Source of the DNA: Ectocarpus siliculosus
Lineage: Eukaryota > Sar > Phaeophyceae > Ectocarpales > Ectocarpaceae
NCBI GenBank assembly: GCA_000310025.1
Contig: FN649751.1
Span: 6,730,698-6,794,697, forward strand
Length of the DNA: 64,000 nt
Direction: 5' to 3'
In this document: positions 45,183 to 58,100 of the stretch, piece by piece
Layout: each line of letters opens with the position of its first letter
Numbering within the stretch: the stretch's first letter is position 1
Notes under the pieces: generated by a model
Databases searched by the model: none
What the model saw: only the letters and a program-made list of their open reading frames with translations
Told to the model about the DNA's origin: nothing
Program-made: the position numbers and the translations under genes

Positions 45183-47799
45183 TCATTTTAGCCCTGCAGA
45201 CTCTACCGGTGTCAAGCTATGAACAGAAAGTTGAAGGAGCTTAGGGGGAGCGACTCGTACGTTTTCTCCCGCTGCCGACCGTACGGTTTCAACAACTCTG
45301 CTAAGGGCTTCCAACCGTACCTTTGCTTGTACAATACGGTTCGGTGTTGCAGCTTTGCTCTTTCGGCCAATCGCGCAACGTACTGACAACTCCGCCGGCT
45401 TCCCCGCATCCACTATTTTCGGCGCCTCGAGGAGAATTCCACCATCCAGCTCGAAAGAGGCATGCGAGTCATCGTCTTCAATTGCTGCACCTGAGCAGCG
45501 GCACCTACGCAGATGTGTCGGAGGCAGCGCTTTCTCTTTCCACGACAAACCATCGTCCGCATCGCCACCACCGCCATCGAGGACCATCTCGTGGCCACGC
45601 CAAAGGCCAAGCCAGCTCGGTCGATCAAAAGACCAGCACGAAGAAGCCGAAGGCGGAGTCTGCCGTTGTGCTGCAAGAGTTTCTCGAACAACGACTATTC
45701 GCTGCAGCGCGAGCTGTAGGGGTGGTTCGACCCCGTTGGCCTGTGGTCGGTGAGAAACGAGTACCCTAACCCGTCGGTCCTCGTCCAACCTGAACCCCAA
45801 CTCAGTCGTCATGTCCCCTCCTCTAGTGACACCCGGTCCAAACAAATAGCAGCCGGAAGAAGCTCGGTGCCGAAACGTCTCCGTGGTATACTGCCCGGCT
45901 GGAATATCTCGGGTTTCCACACTGTCGTGGCATGTGGAACAGTCAGACCCCACCGAACCCACGAACCTGCCGCATGACACAAAAGTCCGAGTTACCAGCA
46001 GAAACATAGGTGCAATTCTAGGTACGCTTCTATTCGGAAATACACATGACTACAGCAACACCTACCAATAGCAGTACGGTCCTTAGAAATACACTTGTAG
46101 TGAGCCCCAGAGCGCGAAGCGTGGCCGTTTTCCCTTCAGCCCAGGAGGGAAAAAAAATCTTCAAATACCAGCCTGTTCCAACACGATGCAGGGGTTCCAA
46201 ACTTGATTGCCGGGAGGACTAAATAATGCTCCTTTTCGACCAGCCAAGAACCATAACAGAGCGCTGATTGGCAATCTGTTGGATTCTGAGGAGGGAGAAG
46301 AATAGAGCACTCCTCGTCACACCGGTTTGCTTGTGCTCCGACAACAAATGGCCATGCTACATAGGCATCTGCGTCCGAAATTCGTAGGGGATACCTCTCC
46401 CCAACCGCTGGAGTTGTGAGGTAACGGACGCACATGAATATCGGAGATCGCACACGCGCTTGCGTTTCAAACCCGCAGGAGAAGAAACAGAGATGCAACA
46501 CAAGCAAAACACGCATCATCACCGCTGGGACGCAAATCTGAGGCCAGCTATGAATACCAGGAGGGGCCGGGCCAATACCACCTGCTCGTCGTGGGCATAG
46601 TCATGCGTCATGTGTAACCTGGCGGGTGTTTATTGATGTTGAGTGGGTTCATCTGACGGCTCAAACGGCAGAGTGATGAGATGTCACACACACACACACG
46701 TAACATATACACATCTTCTCAAGTCGAGATCACAACTACCACCGATCGAAAAAAACTGGAGGGCGTGAGGTGTGCGTTCTCAGGATGGTTGCACGGGATC
46801 GTTTCAGGTTGAACACTTGCGCCGCGCTACTGACCATTTTCGCAAAGCATTCTACCCTGCGTGCTGTTGCTGCTGCTTGGTCTCTTGGTCTCTCGCGCAA
46901 ATTTCATGCCCATCAATCAACGGCTTTTTGTGATGCATGCAAAGTGCATGTGGTAGTCATGTAGACTGCTTGCTTCTCTACGCGGGAAAGTCGGCAGCTT
47001 TGAGACGATCGAATGTGGCGGGTAAGCTGTGAGCCTGCAACTCTGTCACTATCCTATGTCTAGGTTGCTGCTGGTGCTCTTCGGTGGTGTGATATGGGAT
47101 ACGCTGGCCGCAATGCAGAACGCATGCCTCTTCCCGATGTGCATGTTGGCGTCCGCGAACGGCGGAGAGACTTTATCTTTTGGTTCTTCGTGGTGTGTGG
47201 CATCAACGGAATATATACTACAAATAACATCTCTCTCATGTACATGTGGAAAATTAGAGGGCGGGTGCGAGCGCATACAAGCATTCACACCTGTTTCATG
47301 CCCGTCGCTGGTGCACGTACGTACCTACGCTGTTGTGCGTGGGCATCCGCACGTCAAAAGCATCGCAATTTAGATTACTGCAAGGTATTGAGTCTGCTAC
47401 CTCGCGGCTCACTACCCCGTTCAATCTATCTACTGTAGTACAGCTGTAAAACTGATGGGACGTTTTCGTTCGTGCAATAAGCCTCACGTTCCACAAGGGT
47501 TTGACGAACACAAATCTCGCCGCAAATCCATCTCCCGTGAAGGGCCTGACTCACAGGGTGTTGACATGTGCTACGGTTTTCCCATCGGCCGACAGCGAGA
47601 TCGTGGTGTCCATGCGGTCAGGATCTCCACGTTCCACGCCAGCAGAATCATATGTGGTCCACAAGCCGCGCCACTTCCCCACATGCTGCGCTGTGTAGTC
47701 GTTCCAGTCTCGGCCAGACGGTGACAAGGGCAGGCTGAATGCCAATACCGTAGGAAGGTGTACCAGGGCGGCGGCGCCAAGAACAACGCCTGACAGCTC
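45183..47799 (-). CDS. DUF3598-like protein, probably plastid-targeted; 5' exon not found
   Basis: Two exons join in phase: 47799-47555 and 45966-45183, split by a 1.6-kb intron (CCCT|GTGAGT to GCGGCAG|GTTC). The first begins after a strong TTTTTCTCTTCAG acceptor, so the start codon lies upstream. It opens with a hydrophobic stretch (GVVLGAAALVHLPTVLA) followed by FSLP, like the signal peptide plus A|F cleavage motif of stramenopile plastid presequences. Next come WNDYTAQHVGKWRGLWTTYD, DTTISLSADGKTVAHVNTL, then CSTCHDSVETRDIPAGQYT and GFRLDEDRRVRVLVSH. The W-x-x-Y..GxWxGxWTxYDxxG pattern resembles cyanobacterial and plastid DUF3598 (lipocalin-fold-like) proteins; that link is from memory and needs a profile search. 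Function unknown. The stop is at 45183-45185. Confidence 0.62.
46683..46700. repeat. (CA)n microsatellite
   Basis: A short run of CA units in the large intron of the DUF3598-like gene. Confidence 0.9.
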
Positions 47800-48985
47800 C
47801 TGAAGAGAAAAACAATCATCATGCAACACCGTTGTTGTTCGATCTCGGCGGGGGGTCGTAGTGGTGTATTTGCGGATAGCGGTCAAAGGCGCCAAATTCC
47901 CAGTGTTCTTGAGGGAAGGAGCTGCTGAACACGTTTCGCATTTGAAAATGACGGCGTGCTCTGGAGAGGAACTCTCGCCGGTGACGTACCCTGTCGTAAC
48001 ACCGTGCTCCATACTGAAACACCCGACAATCACTTCTTCGGAATGAATCTGGGGGTTTAAGATGTTGAGAGAAAACCTTGAGAACTTGATCAAAATACCA
48101 AGCGTGCAGTCCGAGTTCTACTGTGGTCCTGTGCTACTGAAAGGGACACATCGGTCTAAGAGAAAATGAGAAATGAGCCTCCAGGTGTTTCAAGGGCTGT
48201 AGACTGTGGACCCAAGCATACGGCAGGAAAACCAACAAACCGCGCATCAAGTTTGCCATTCAAAACGTGCTGCACAAGCTGCCGGTTATAGGGCTACTGC
48301 TGTAGTGATCTTGGAATATTGCGTCATCGAGCCAGCTGATTCCAGCAGTCCCGTCGTCATCTTGTACTTTTCGCGGGACTGTGAACATGCTCAACAAGTG
48401 ACGGTATGATGGACCATGATACGTAGCAACTGCGAACAAGTGCTAAACCACATCTTTCATTAATCCTCGCACAACAAACACTGTTCGGAAAGTGTACAGA
48501 GGATAGGTGGTTGCATCCCACCAAACCATGCCACGAGACCAAGTCTGACGAACTTGACGAACTGCTGAAGTCAACATGTACAGCCTCACCTACCACATCA
48601 ATTTCCCAGCGCACAGACTGTGGACTGCTGTTGTTCCACCACCTCTATTGTAGATATCGATACTAACTCACCATGGCTATTTTACCAGTTCAGTAGCCCA
48701 CGGAACGCAGGCGAGATCTCTGTCTGCTTCAAGCAGCACACAGCACACAGCACAGAGCACTCCACCAAACAGAGAAAACCAGAACCAGGGGGCACCGTGG
48801 ATGCAGATACGTACGGCCCCGAACCAGCTGACTGTGTACTCTTGCGGTTCGCACTGGTTCGCGTTTGTAACCGCCGGTACCTAGCACACCAGCGCGAATA
48901 GCGCGATGCCTGCAAGCGACGGCAACCTGCTTCGTCTCTGAAAAACGATCACAGTTCTCTGGTGCTACTCTATCCTTCGGGTATC
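47800..48985. other. Divergent upstream region
   Basis: Lies between the minus-strand DUF3598-like gene, whose missing first exon should be here, and the plus-strand LC8 start. I could not place that exon or a promoter element with confidence. Confidence 0.45.
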
Positions 48986-50779
48986 ATGTCTGCCAGGCCA
49001 GTTATCAAGACGAGCACAATGGCACCAGATATGCAGGTGACGATCACAACTTATGCACAGCGTAAACAGCTACTTTTTTACTTCAATAGATTTTTTATTC
49101 AAGGTAGGCTTTCTTCAGACGAGAAATTGGGGTGGTGTGGACGTATGCCGATCGACATGAGACTGCGTTGAACCCTTTCCACGTGCACAGGTCGGTGTGG
49201 TGGGTAAAATTGCCTACGTGCACAGGTCGGTGTGGCGGGTCAAATTGCTCATCATACCACTCCCTCGAACTCATCACGCAACACACACTCAAACGGGATC
49301 AATGCCGACAAATCGCCGCTTCCCACCTCGGCAATGGCGCAGCGGTCGGAACGATTGAACGTAGTGGAACATGTGCATAGCTGCTCATACTTGTCAAGGG
49401 TTGTTCTACACCGATACAATTACTGCGACTGTGTACGATTTTATGTATACACTGCGCGTGTGCTGTCCCCCTTTTTCAGCCATTGACAACATTCCCAACG
49501 GCAGACAGTTGCGGCTGTCCGTTGAAGTCCCTAAGCGTCCATGTTCAACCTCCGAGAAGCCACTCCAAGGGAGGGTGCATGGGGTCGCTGATTCCCTACT
49601 AGCGCGAATAATGGCGTATCGCTTGTCTAACCATACGAATCCGCGGTCAAACAGGAGGCTGCGATCCAGGTTGCCCAGGACGCCATTCGCGACAACAATT
49701 TGGAGAAGGACATTGCGAACGCGGTGAAGGCTGCCTTTGAAGGCCTTTATCCCTCTCTGTAAGTACGTGTAGCACACAAGCACGCACCCATTTGCAACAC
49801 GCAAGATCCTGCAAGAATACGGGTATCTTTGGAGGGGACGCCGCGGGTTAAACAGAGAACAGCTTCGTAGAGTGCGTGGCGTTTGCGCAACGAGCAAAGA
49901 AAAACAGGGGTCTGACACATCATGGTCTCCTCAAGGTGTCTACCCCAGCAATTAGGTGGTTGTACTGATCACACGTCTTCGGTACTGTCAAATCCCGTAG
50001 AAACTCGTGTGGATGCGAGCTTACCGGTATCTCGCGCCATCGAGCAATACCGAATGCGCGTGAACGTTGAACAACTTCATTCTCGACGACAGAGTTCCGA
50101 CCCCTCGACTAGAGGCCCCGCAAGTGACGTTTTTTTCGAGGATCATTATTTCAGGAGATTGAGTTCCTGCAAACTGAAAACATGTTCAGTCCACAGGCGG
50201 AGCACATATGCCGGAAAGCCATGCATACATGTAGGAATGAAACCCTTCAATATGCAGTCTATTGGGATGTTTGCAAATTCTCCTCCATGCCTGCAATAGT
50301 CTCGCCTTCGAAGCCGGTCGGATGGTCAAAGTTTCGGGCTCATAGATCGACGTGACGCTGCCTTGAATGGTGATTTCGAAAGGATAGCAAACTCGGCTTC
50401 ATGGCCCGCAAGTAGGGATGGAACAATTACTTCTCACGAGATTTTTAACCACATTGCTCAGAGGAATTGCTCTATGACTTAACGGCCCGTCGCTCCTCAG
50501 TACTTCGAAGTAGTGCCGAATGAAGGATTACACCGTAAGCAACATACAGCACGGCGAAGATAGTTATAGACAGAATTGTAAGACAACTGAAATATGCCAA
50601 CAGTGTGCAAATGTTGCTTCGAGAATTGCCTTTTCACACATACACACACCATATCCATGACCAACAGGTGGCACTGCTTTGTCGGCAGGAATTTTGGATG
50701 CTTCGTCACGCATGAGCACACAAAGTTTGTGTACTTGTACATCGGGCAAATTGGCGTATGCCTTTTCTCCACCGCATGA
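48986..50779 (+). CDS. DYNLL: Dynein light chain LC8 type
   Basis: Three exons, 48986-49036, 49655-49758 and 50668-50779, join in phase to 88 aa, the usual LC8 length. Exon 1 gives MSARPVIKTSTMAPDMQ; exon 2 EAAIQVAQDAIRDNNLEKDI and AFEGLYPSL; exon 3 WHCFVGRNFGCFVTHEHTKF, then VYLYIGQIGVCLFSTA. The WHCIVGRNFGSYVTHE core and the F-I-YFYLGQ-ALLF strand of LC8 are both present. LC8 is a dimeric hub that binds short linear motifs and sits in cytoplasmic and axonemal dynein and in the radial spoke. Donors GTGACG and GTAAGT and acceptors CAG fit. It converges with CFAP52 downstream. Confidence 0.95.
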
Positions 50780-52165
50780 CCACGAGAGGTCGCCATGTCC
50801 CCTCTAGCCGCATCTGGAGTTCTCGCGACCGGTCGTCTGCAGGAAGGTCTCGAGATTTTAAACCATGGGCTAAGGCGAAATTTTGGCAAGCGTTACCACG
50901 TGCTAGTCAAAGGATCGACAAGAAGGAAAAGAGAGGTCTAAGTCAGCGATATCCACAACATTATCGTTGTTGGGAGCTGGTGTTCTGCTCACCGCGCCAA
51001 GAATAGCTCTATCTGTGGGCCACAGTCGTTCAATGGGAATATGTGGGCCAAAACGAGCCCGTACCGTTGCAAGTGTGTTCAACCCTACACGTGCGAGGGA
51101 AGTACGTCGCAGTGTCCCGGGACGTCAACCCCCGAAGCGTGAAGACTGCAGCAACGTAGCCTATGCAACTGACCAGGGTGAAGGCGTACGAACCTGTATT
51201 CGCATGGCTGTCACACTACTGCAGTTCGTGGCAGTTTTGCGCCGAACATGCGTTCACAGACACGGACGTGTGCCGGATATTCCAATTTCTGCTAACCGTA
51301 ATAAACACAGGACTTTAGAAACACGCGTGTTCGATCGTTTTCACGATTATTGAAGGAACCATCTTCAACGATTTCCTTCTGTTCTCGTTGCAGCTGGTAG
51401 ACTGTTCTCAATCGAATCCGTTGATGGAAATAGCTGATGGTTATTCAGCGGTGTTTTCACCGCAAACTTGAGGCGCTCGCTTAATGTCCTCCATCATTCG
51501 GTATGACCTTGTGTAAACGTTTCCCAATTTTTGGAAGGGGTACTACGCACTGCATGATCGTAAAGCATGGAAGGAAGACAAGCCACACTACCCGGCCGCG
51601 GTAGCACTTCTCCCGAAGGGGTCTATTGAGGTCTAACCGCTAGCACCTGGTGGACTAGACTCAACTGATTTGAATTTGGTACGTGAGTTTTGGTACAGCC
51701 TTCACGCCGCGAGCTCGTGCACCAAACATGTATTGTTGTTTTCTTTCAGTTTGTTGCCGTTATCGCCATCTTCGCGCCAAACGTTGTTGTGATATCTGCT
51801 CAAACCCTCCAAGGCCTTACTGATCCATCTCACAAGAGATAGCTTCCATACCCGATACCGATAGTGGTATTGCACCCGCTGAAAGATTGGAAGCCGCACT
51901 GTGCCGAGAGTACTTGATACCAATGACGAACACGGCTACTTTTAATTCTCGCTCTGTTTGCCAGGCTTGAGCCTATTTCGGGCACAAATTACCCTCGAGC
52001 AAGTTGAGTAATATATCCAAATGGCATCGACTCCGCCTGCGTTTGCGTTGTGACACTTCGGGCGAGAAATGCACGAGTCGATGCTTCTCAGTCCCTCTGT
52101 GTCAGAAACGTGATTGCTGTTTTCCACACGGTATTGCGGCAGCAGAGGATGCCCGCTAGGAGTTC
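50780..52165. other. Intergenic, no gene seen
   Basis: Shared 3' region of the convergent LC8 and CFAP52 genes. No exon was supported on either strand. Confidence 0.45.
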
Positions 52166-55100
52166 CTATGGTTTGCGTTGTTCGTCAGGACAACCAGACG
52201 GCGGAGGAGGCGACCCAAAAAAGTTCCAGATGGCTAGGGTGCAATCCTCTGCCGCCGAAATGAGCTGTCGCTCATCCCTTGTCCACTGCACGCTCGTAAT
52301 GGCACCAGCATGAGCTCGTCCGCAAGCCACGGTCTCGCAATTCGTTGCCAGGTCCAGGACCTAGCGGTGAAGTTCACGAGGGGATGTGTTAAGCTAAGAA
52401 TCTGAAGTGTGACGCTTTTCACCCTCAAACAGGGGTTTCGAAAGGTGGCGGCGAGGGCCGAGAGTGGACGTGTCTTGAGTGGACTTTGTTAGAGGTCTGG
52501 TGTTCGGAATTTTTCATTTGGTATCATTGAAACCTAGATCGCTGAAGCGAAATGTTTCCCATGCCTTGATGGAAGTGTCACCTGCTTCTCTCAGCAGGGC
52601 ACCAATAGCTACACGCCTCTATATTCAGCGTGCGTACCCATCGCACGGTCGCCGACAGCTTACAAAGGGAGCTGTTCGCGCTGTCATAACTTCTCGGCAA
52701 AGCGGTCGTCTCTCCTCGATTGGTCCCACTGGGCAAAGGCAAGGTGTCGTGCGCCTGAAGTCAAATTTGCACGGTAGAAACTGCGCTTACCTTGACGAGT
52801 TCATCGTCACCGCCGAGTGCCATGTACCGCCCAGATGGTGACACGCTTACGCAGCTCAAGCGCTGTTTTGAGGGGTCTTGCATGGCCTAGTCGAAATGGA
52901 TCAACCAAAAAACGAGTCGGGCGGTAATAGGTGGAAGGGATACAAAAAGCTCGTCAACCGTCAGCTCCCAATCTATCGGTTATGTGGTGGGCCGGGTGCG
53001 GGCGAAGTACTCCTCTCACTCGGTGGATAAGGGTACATCGTACGGGCCCCATCGTCTGGTGGATACCCAACTACGAGGGACCGAGGCATTAACGGGAAAA
53101 TGAGCGAGTCCCTATCAGCGACCGTTGCGACTCAAGTGTGCATGTGAACCTCCCTGATCGTTGGACATCACCAGGAACTTTCTCTGGTCCCATTCTCCAC
53201 CACCCGTGGTCATTCAGCTCCTTTCCCATGACCCCCCTACCTGACGCATTTTGGTATTTTCCGTACCTGCACTGGGGCTGGGTAGTCACAATCCCATGTC
53301 AGAAGACGACCGTGAATATCGCAAGTGATGAGCTCGTTTTCGGAGTCGATGCGTTGGGTCATGCCCTGGAAGGCTCCGCCGCGCGTCCTGTGTGGGCACG
53401 ACGTGGACGACCCAACGTGTTAGAGCATGAGACGTACGAAAACAACGCAACCTCTTCTTCGGCCAACTATTTTTTCAACACGGTGAAAGTTCATGCGACC
53501 TTTCGTGCCGTTGCAGCGACGTTACCGAATCCTTCCCGTGGCGGGACGATTCTCTGCTAGTTGCTCAGGAGGGCCCTGTTTTGTGGCGGAAATGGCAGGA
53601 ATCGAATCACACGCCCCCACCACCTCCGACAAGGATTGCCCTCCAGCAAATGTAACATATCGGCCTTTGGAGATGGAAGTGTGAGGTGTGAAAACCGTTG
53701 TATAGGTTGCACAACTCACATGTGTGCGACGGTGCGCTTCTCCTTGCGTAGATCGTACGTCAATACCGTGCAGTCCGTCCCCGCGGAGTGCACCAAATTC
53801 GGGGAAGCCACATCCACAAGCACCGTTGTCACCCCCTTCTGATGTTCGGAGAACCGCAACAAAAGCTCTCTGCGCGAATGCACGACACAAGGCATCAGAG
53901 TGGGTACAATCGGGAAGAGATATTTTCCTCGCAGCGATAATCTATCTTTGATGAAGGCGTTAGTTGCCGTACCTTCATATTCCAACACTGCACCGACAAG
54001 CTTTGACTTATCTTCCTGATCCAGGAAGAAACCGGGGTGTTGTTACCTAAGGATTCAAACAACAAAATGCACCCAACTATTGCCCATACATGGTGTGCAT
54101 ATGAAAATTGCACCATGTACACAGTATGGGAGACGGTCTGATGCCTTCCCTCGTCGACGTGCCGCGGTGTTGTCCGCGACAGAGAGGCGTGCCATAGAAC
54201 CCTTGCGTGCAGTGCACGGTGTTTTGCAACGACAGAGTGTCAGACCTTGTTCCTTTTATTGTCTTCCCTGTCGACCCTACTACTCACGTACACCCAAAGG
54301 TAGGACCAGAAAAGGAACACCCATTCGCAGGCACGGCCGACATATCGAGCAAAAAGAACGTGGATCTCGCGAAGACGAAATTCCTGAAATGTTTCGTCTG
54401 ACAGGTGATCTAAAGGTAGGTGTGTGTTGCCTTGCACCGGAGTGCTCCGAAATCGACCTGGCAATGCCAACCAGGAATGCTCATAGACTGGGGCTCCCCA
54501 AAACGCCGACTCACCTGGTGCGGAGGCTCCACACACTAACACTGCCGTCCTCGGCGCCGGTGACCAAAAAGGACGCGGAGGAGTCAAACCGCACGGCACA
54601 GCACGTCACGGCAGCTCGGTGGGCCTTTGGGATTGCCCAGCGCAAGGCACCGGTAGCCGCGTCGTAACACCTAGAGTGGGTGAGCAACTCGGTTTAGACA
54701 TCTGGAGCCATTTCTTGACGGGAGACACTGAAAATGTGTCGGCTTGGGAAGAAACATTTCATACCCCGGTCGGGGCGCGCCTAACATACCTTACGGAGCA
54801 ATCGCTCCAGCCCGTCACCACAGCCTCGTCCCCGAGCCAGCAGAGGAACAGAGCGCGGGCGCTGCCGGCGGATCTCTGGGAACGTTCCGAGGCCTCAGCC
54901 ACAACACCAAAGTCGCACAGTTCCCAGATTCGCACCGCACCGTCTTGGGCACACGTTGCGAACGCGTCGCACCGATCACCGCACGCAACAGACAGCACCG
55001 GGCTTCTTTGAGATGATGACACCTGTTCCATGTTGGCCGGGTACAAGATATTGCAAGCATTATGGGGAACGGTCGCTTTCCGACGGCGGTGTGGTGGTGC

Positions 55101-58100
55101 AGTCGCTACGGCCGGTCGATATCGGAAGGTCACTAAATACAACAACGGAGGCCAATGAGTCGTGAGCTGGGTGTGTGCGTGTAGCAGCATGTTAGAGAAC
55201 GATGCACCGGTCAGGCAGAACCAATCCTTCGTTGGCAGCCGTGTGAAAATTATTTCACACATGCACAGCTCCACTTGACGCAGCAAACATCCGATCGAGC
55301 AGAGGGGGCGCGCAAAAGTGCCGATGCTGCCAGGGTCGTTAGTAGTCGCCGATAGCTTTTCCCGTTGACGCACTCTTTGAGGTGCCCCAAGAAGGCGGGG
55401 TGCCTAGCAATTAGACACCACGCTGAAGTGTCAATGAACCGATCGGGGTCCTGTTTACATTCGTTGATAAGTGGAAGTTTCAAGAATTATTCCTTTCGGT
55501 CGATTGGTACGGGACATTTCAGGATAGCGCTCCATACCTTCGATGCGGAGAGGTCGGCGAGCAGCAGCCTGTACACGGACCCTTCCTGTGTCCCTGCGAG
55601 CAGCTCGCCGCTGCCCGCAACTATGCTCAATGACACGACCCCGCCGTCAAGTCTCGTTTCAAGCTCTTGTTGCCATACCATGTCAGCACCAACGACCTAA
55701 TGACGATGGTAGAGGCGAAAAAAGGGGAGGCGGAGATTTGTTCCACAGCTGCTCAGTGTGCCGACGCTATGTCACTACAGCAGCTGTAATGCTAAGGACT
55801 TTTGGTGGACGTTTAAGGCACCTGAAGAGTGGAATTCGATGAATGGCAATAAAAAATCGAAGGCAAAGTACCGCAGGAGGGGAGGGCAGAGAGGGGCTCT
55901 TCTGTGTGACCACGGGTTGGAGTAAACGGCACTCGTGCTGTGAGCGCTGATTTGAAGTGAAGACAAAAAACAATTGCCTTAACCGTACCGTCTATCCATT
56001 TCCAGACACACGGCTGGACATCGTGATTTCTGTACCTCCTAGTATTTCAGAGCGCCTCGAGGGTAGCTTAATACGTCAAGTCGCCGTCGCCTGGACTAAT
56101 CCAAGCACGCAGGATGGGTTAAGTCAAAATTTCCGCGCTTTTGTCTTATGTTCGCGAAGCTTCTGACGGCAGCCAGCAATTCTTGCAAGTGGGTCCGACC
56201 TTTCGAATGATCCCGTTGCCACCACCGCAGAAGACCGCACCAGTGCTGTGATCGGTGCAGACAGAGAGCATCCCGCCAGAGCAGACAGGAACGCTTGCGC
56301 GGAACACCTTGGCATTCACCCTTTGACCGCGACGAGGCCAAAGAAAAGAAACGAACACGTGCGGTCAAACCAGGCAAACGACAGACATTTAGGCGTGGGA
56401 ACCTGCGTGGGAAAACCAAATGGATTGATACGGTAGGAGAAGGGGGGGCGTGTTCATTCCGCCGTCTTGCCACTCGCAGGCTACAGGTTTTGTAGGACGA
56501 GAATGTTTCGTTGGAGGACGGGACTGTCGTGATACCGACGGCAATATATTCTATCCGAATTGGGTACGTGTCCCTTCATTTCCGAAACGGTTTTGGCTTT
56601 TCTGGGAAGTTCGCCCTCTCTTTCTCGGTGTATTGGTACCTATTCAATGCAAAGACACGAGTTTCCGTGGCCACAAGCTGACCCAGGAACGAACAGAACA
56701 CAATATAGACATCCAGACAAGCGACCATCGCTCGCGGAGACAAAGAGACAAGAAAAAGGGTGATCTAGGATGAAGTTCCAAAGTCGGACGCTACCCCAAG
56801 AAAATCCCCGTCAAGGTGTACCACAACGGTAGGAAGAAGATCGCCCTGAGATTGGCGTCAAAGAAGGTGTGATGACCGCCGTCGTCGCTGAACACCAACC
56901 ACGATAGAAACATGTTTTCTAGAACCAGCTTAATAGACGCGAAAACCGCTGCCCCCCGAACAGAGCACTCGTTCACCATCGATGACCACGGTCTACGGAC
57001 GTTCGTACGCACCCAAACACGACCATGTCGCCCACATCGGTGCCGCATAACAAGAACCCCCCTCCTGGAAGCAGAGCCGAGCACTTATATTGCCGACGAA
57101 GACCTGAACTTGGCGTCGCCATCGGACCTCCTGGACACAGAAGCCCAACGTGCCGACGGGCGAACAGAGAGCAGACAGCGCGATCAGGTACGTGCATGAG
57201 TACTGCTTGGCGGGCGCTTGGCTGGCGGTTTTGCGCATGTGTCGCAACATCCGAACTATCGTGGGCCCGCTATCCCAGAACAAAGGGTCGTTCTGTGTGT
57301 GGTTTGACATTTCATGACCACAGAACAGATTCGTAAGTGACGATTCGTGCGAGTATCGACTATTCCAACGTTTTACGCATGGCTCCGCTTTCTTGGGTAC
57401 TACATGTAGACGACCGTCATACGTATTTAGCAGCTGTGCTTCATTCTCCCCTCGACGTGGCGCTGATACAGTACCAGCAGCAACGGACGGGTTGGCACAC
57501 CACATAAGCCGCGGCCTTCCCACAGGCGTCCGTGTTCGAACTGCTTGAGGACTTCAGTGCCGCTAACGTGATGGTTTTGCACCGAACAAGAAGTCCATGA
57601 TTGAAAAGTAAAGTAGTAACCAACATCTACCTCAGCTGCTTTCCACACCACCGGCGGGAAGAGCGTTTTTGCGGTGATTGGACACGGGGGCGGATACTGT
57701 GTTGTCCCCCTTACCTGAAATCGCCCACTGGCGCCTAGATGGATCGAATCTCAGCTCCAAAGCAAGAACGTCATTCCCGGTGCACAAGCAAATCTGCCAA
57801 CGTTTCGGACAGGCGATAACGACAAGAGTTGTTCACACGAAAAGAGCCTGCCTTGCTGAAAAAATACTTGTCCGGCACGCGTCGAATCAGTATCGGGTCA
57901 GGAGTTTCGTTGTTTTGAGACTGCACGGCGAACAAGGCACCGGACGGGGTCAGATTGTGCCACACGATACGTTGCTGCTCGATCCTAAACTCAAACGAAC
58001 GCGGCATCGACCGCATTTGTATCAACGGTTTCGTTGACGAGAACCTACCGCTTCATTTGTTTGATCAGGTCATTTTGTTCTTATTTTCTCGGTCACTCCA

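Noticed and set aside
46136-46522. Minus frame of 128 codons with a leader-like start
   Set aside because: It lies in the large intron of the DUF3598-like gene; the two real exons join in phase without it and it shows no family motif.
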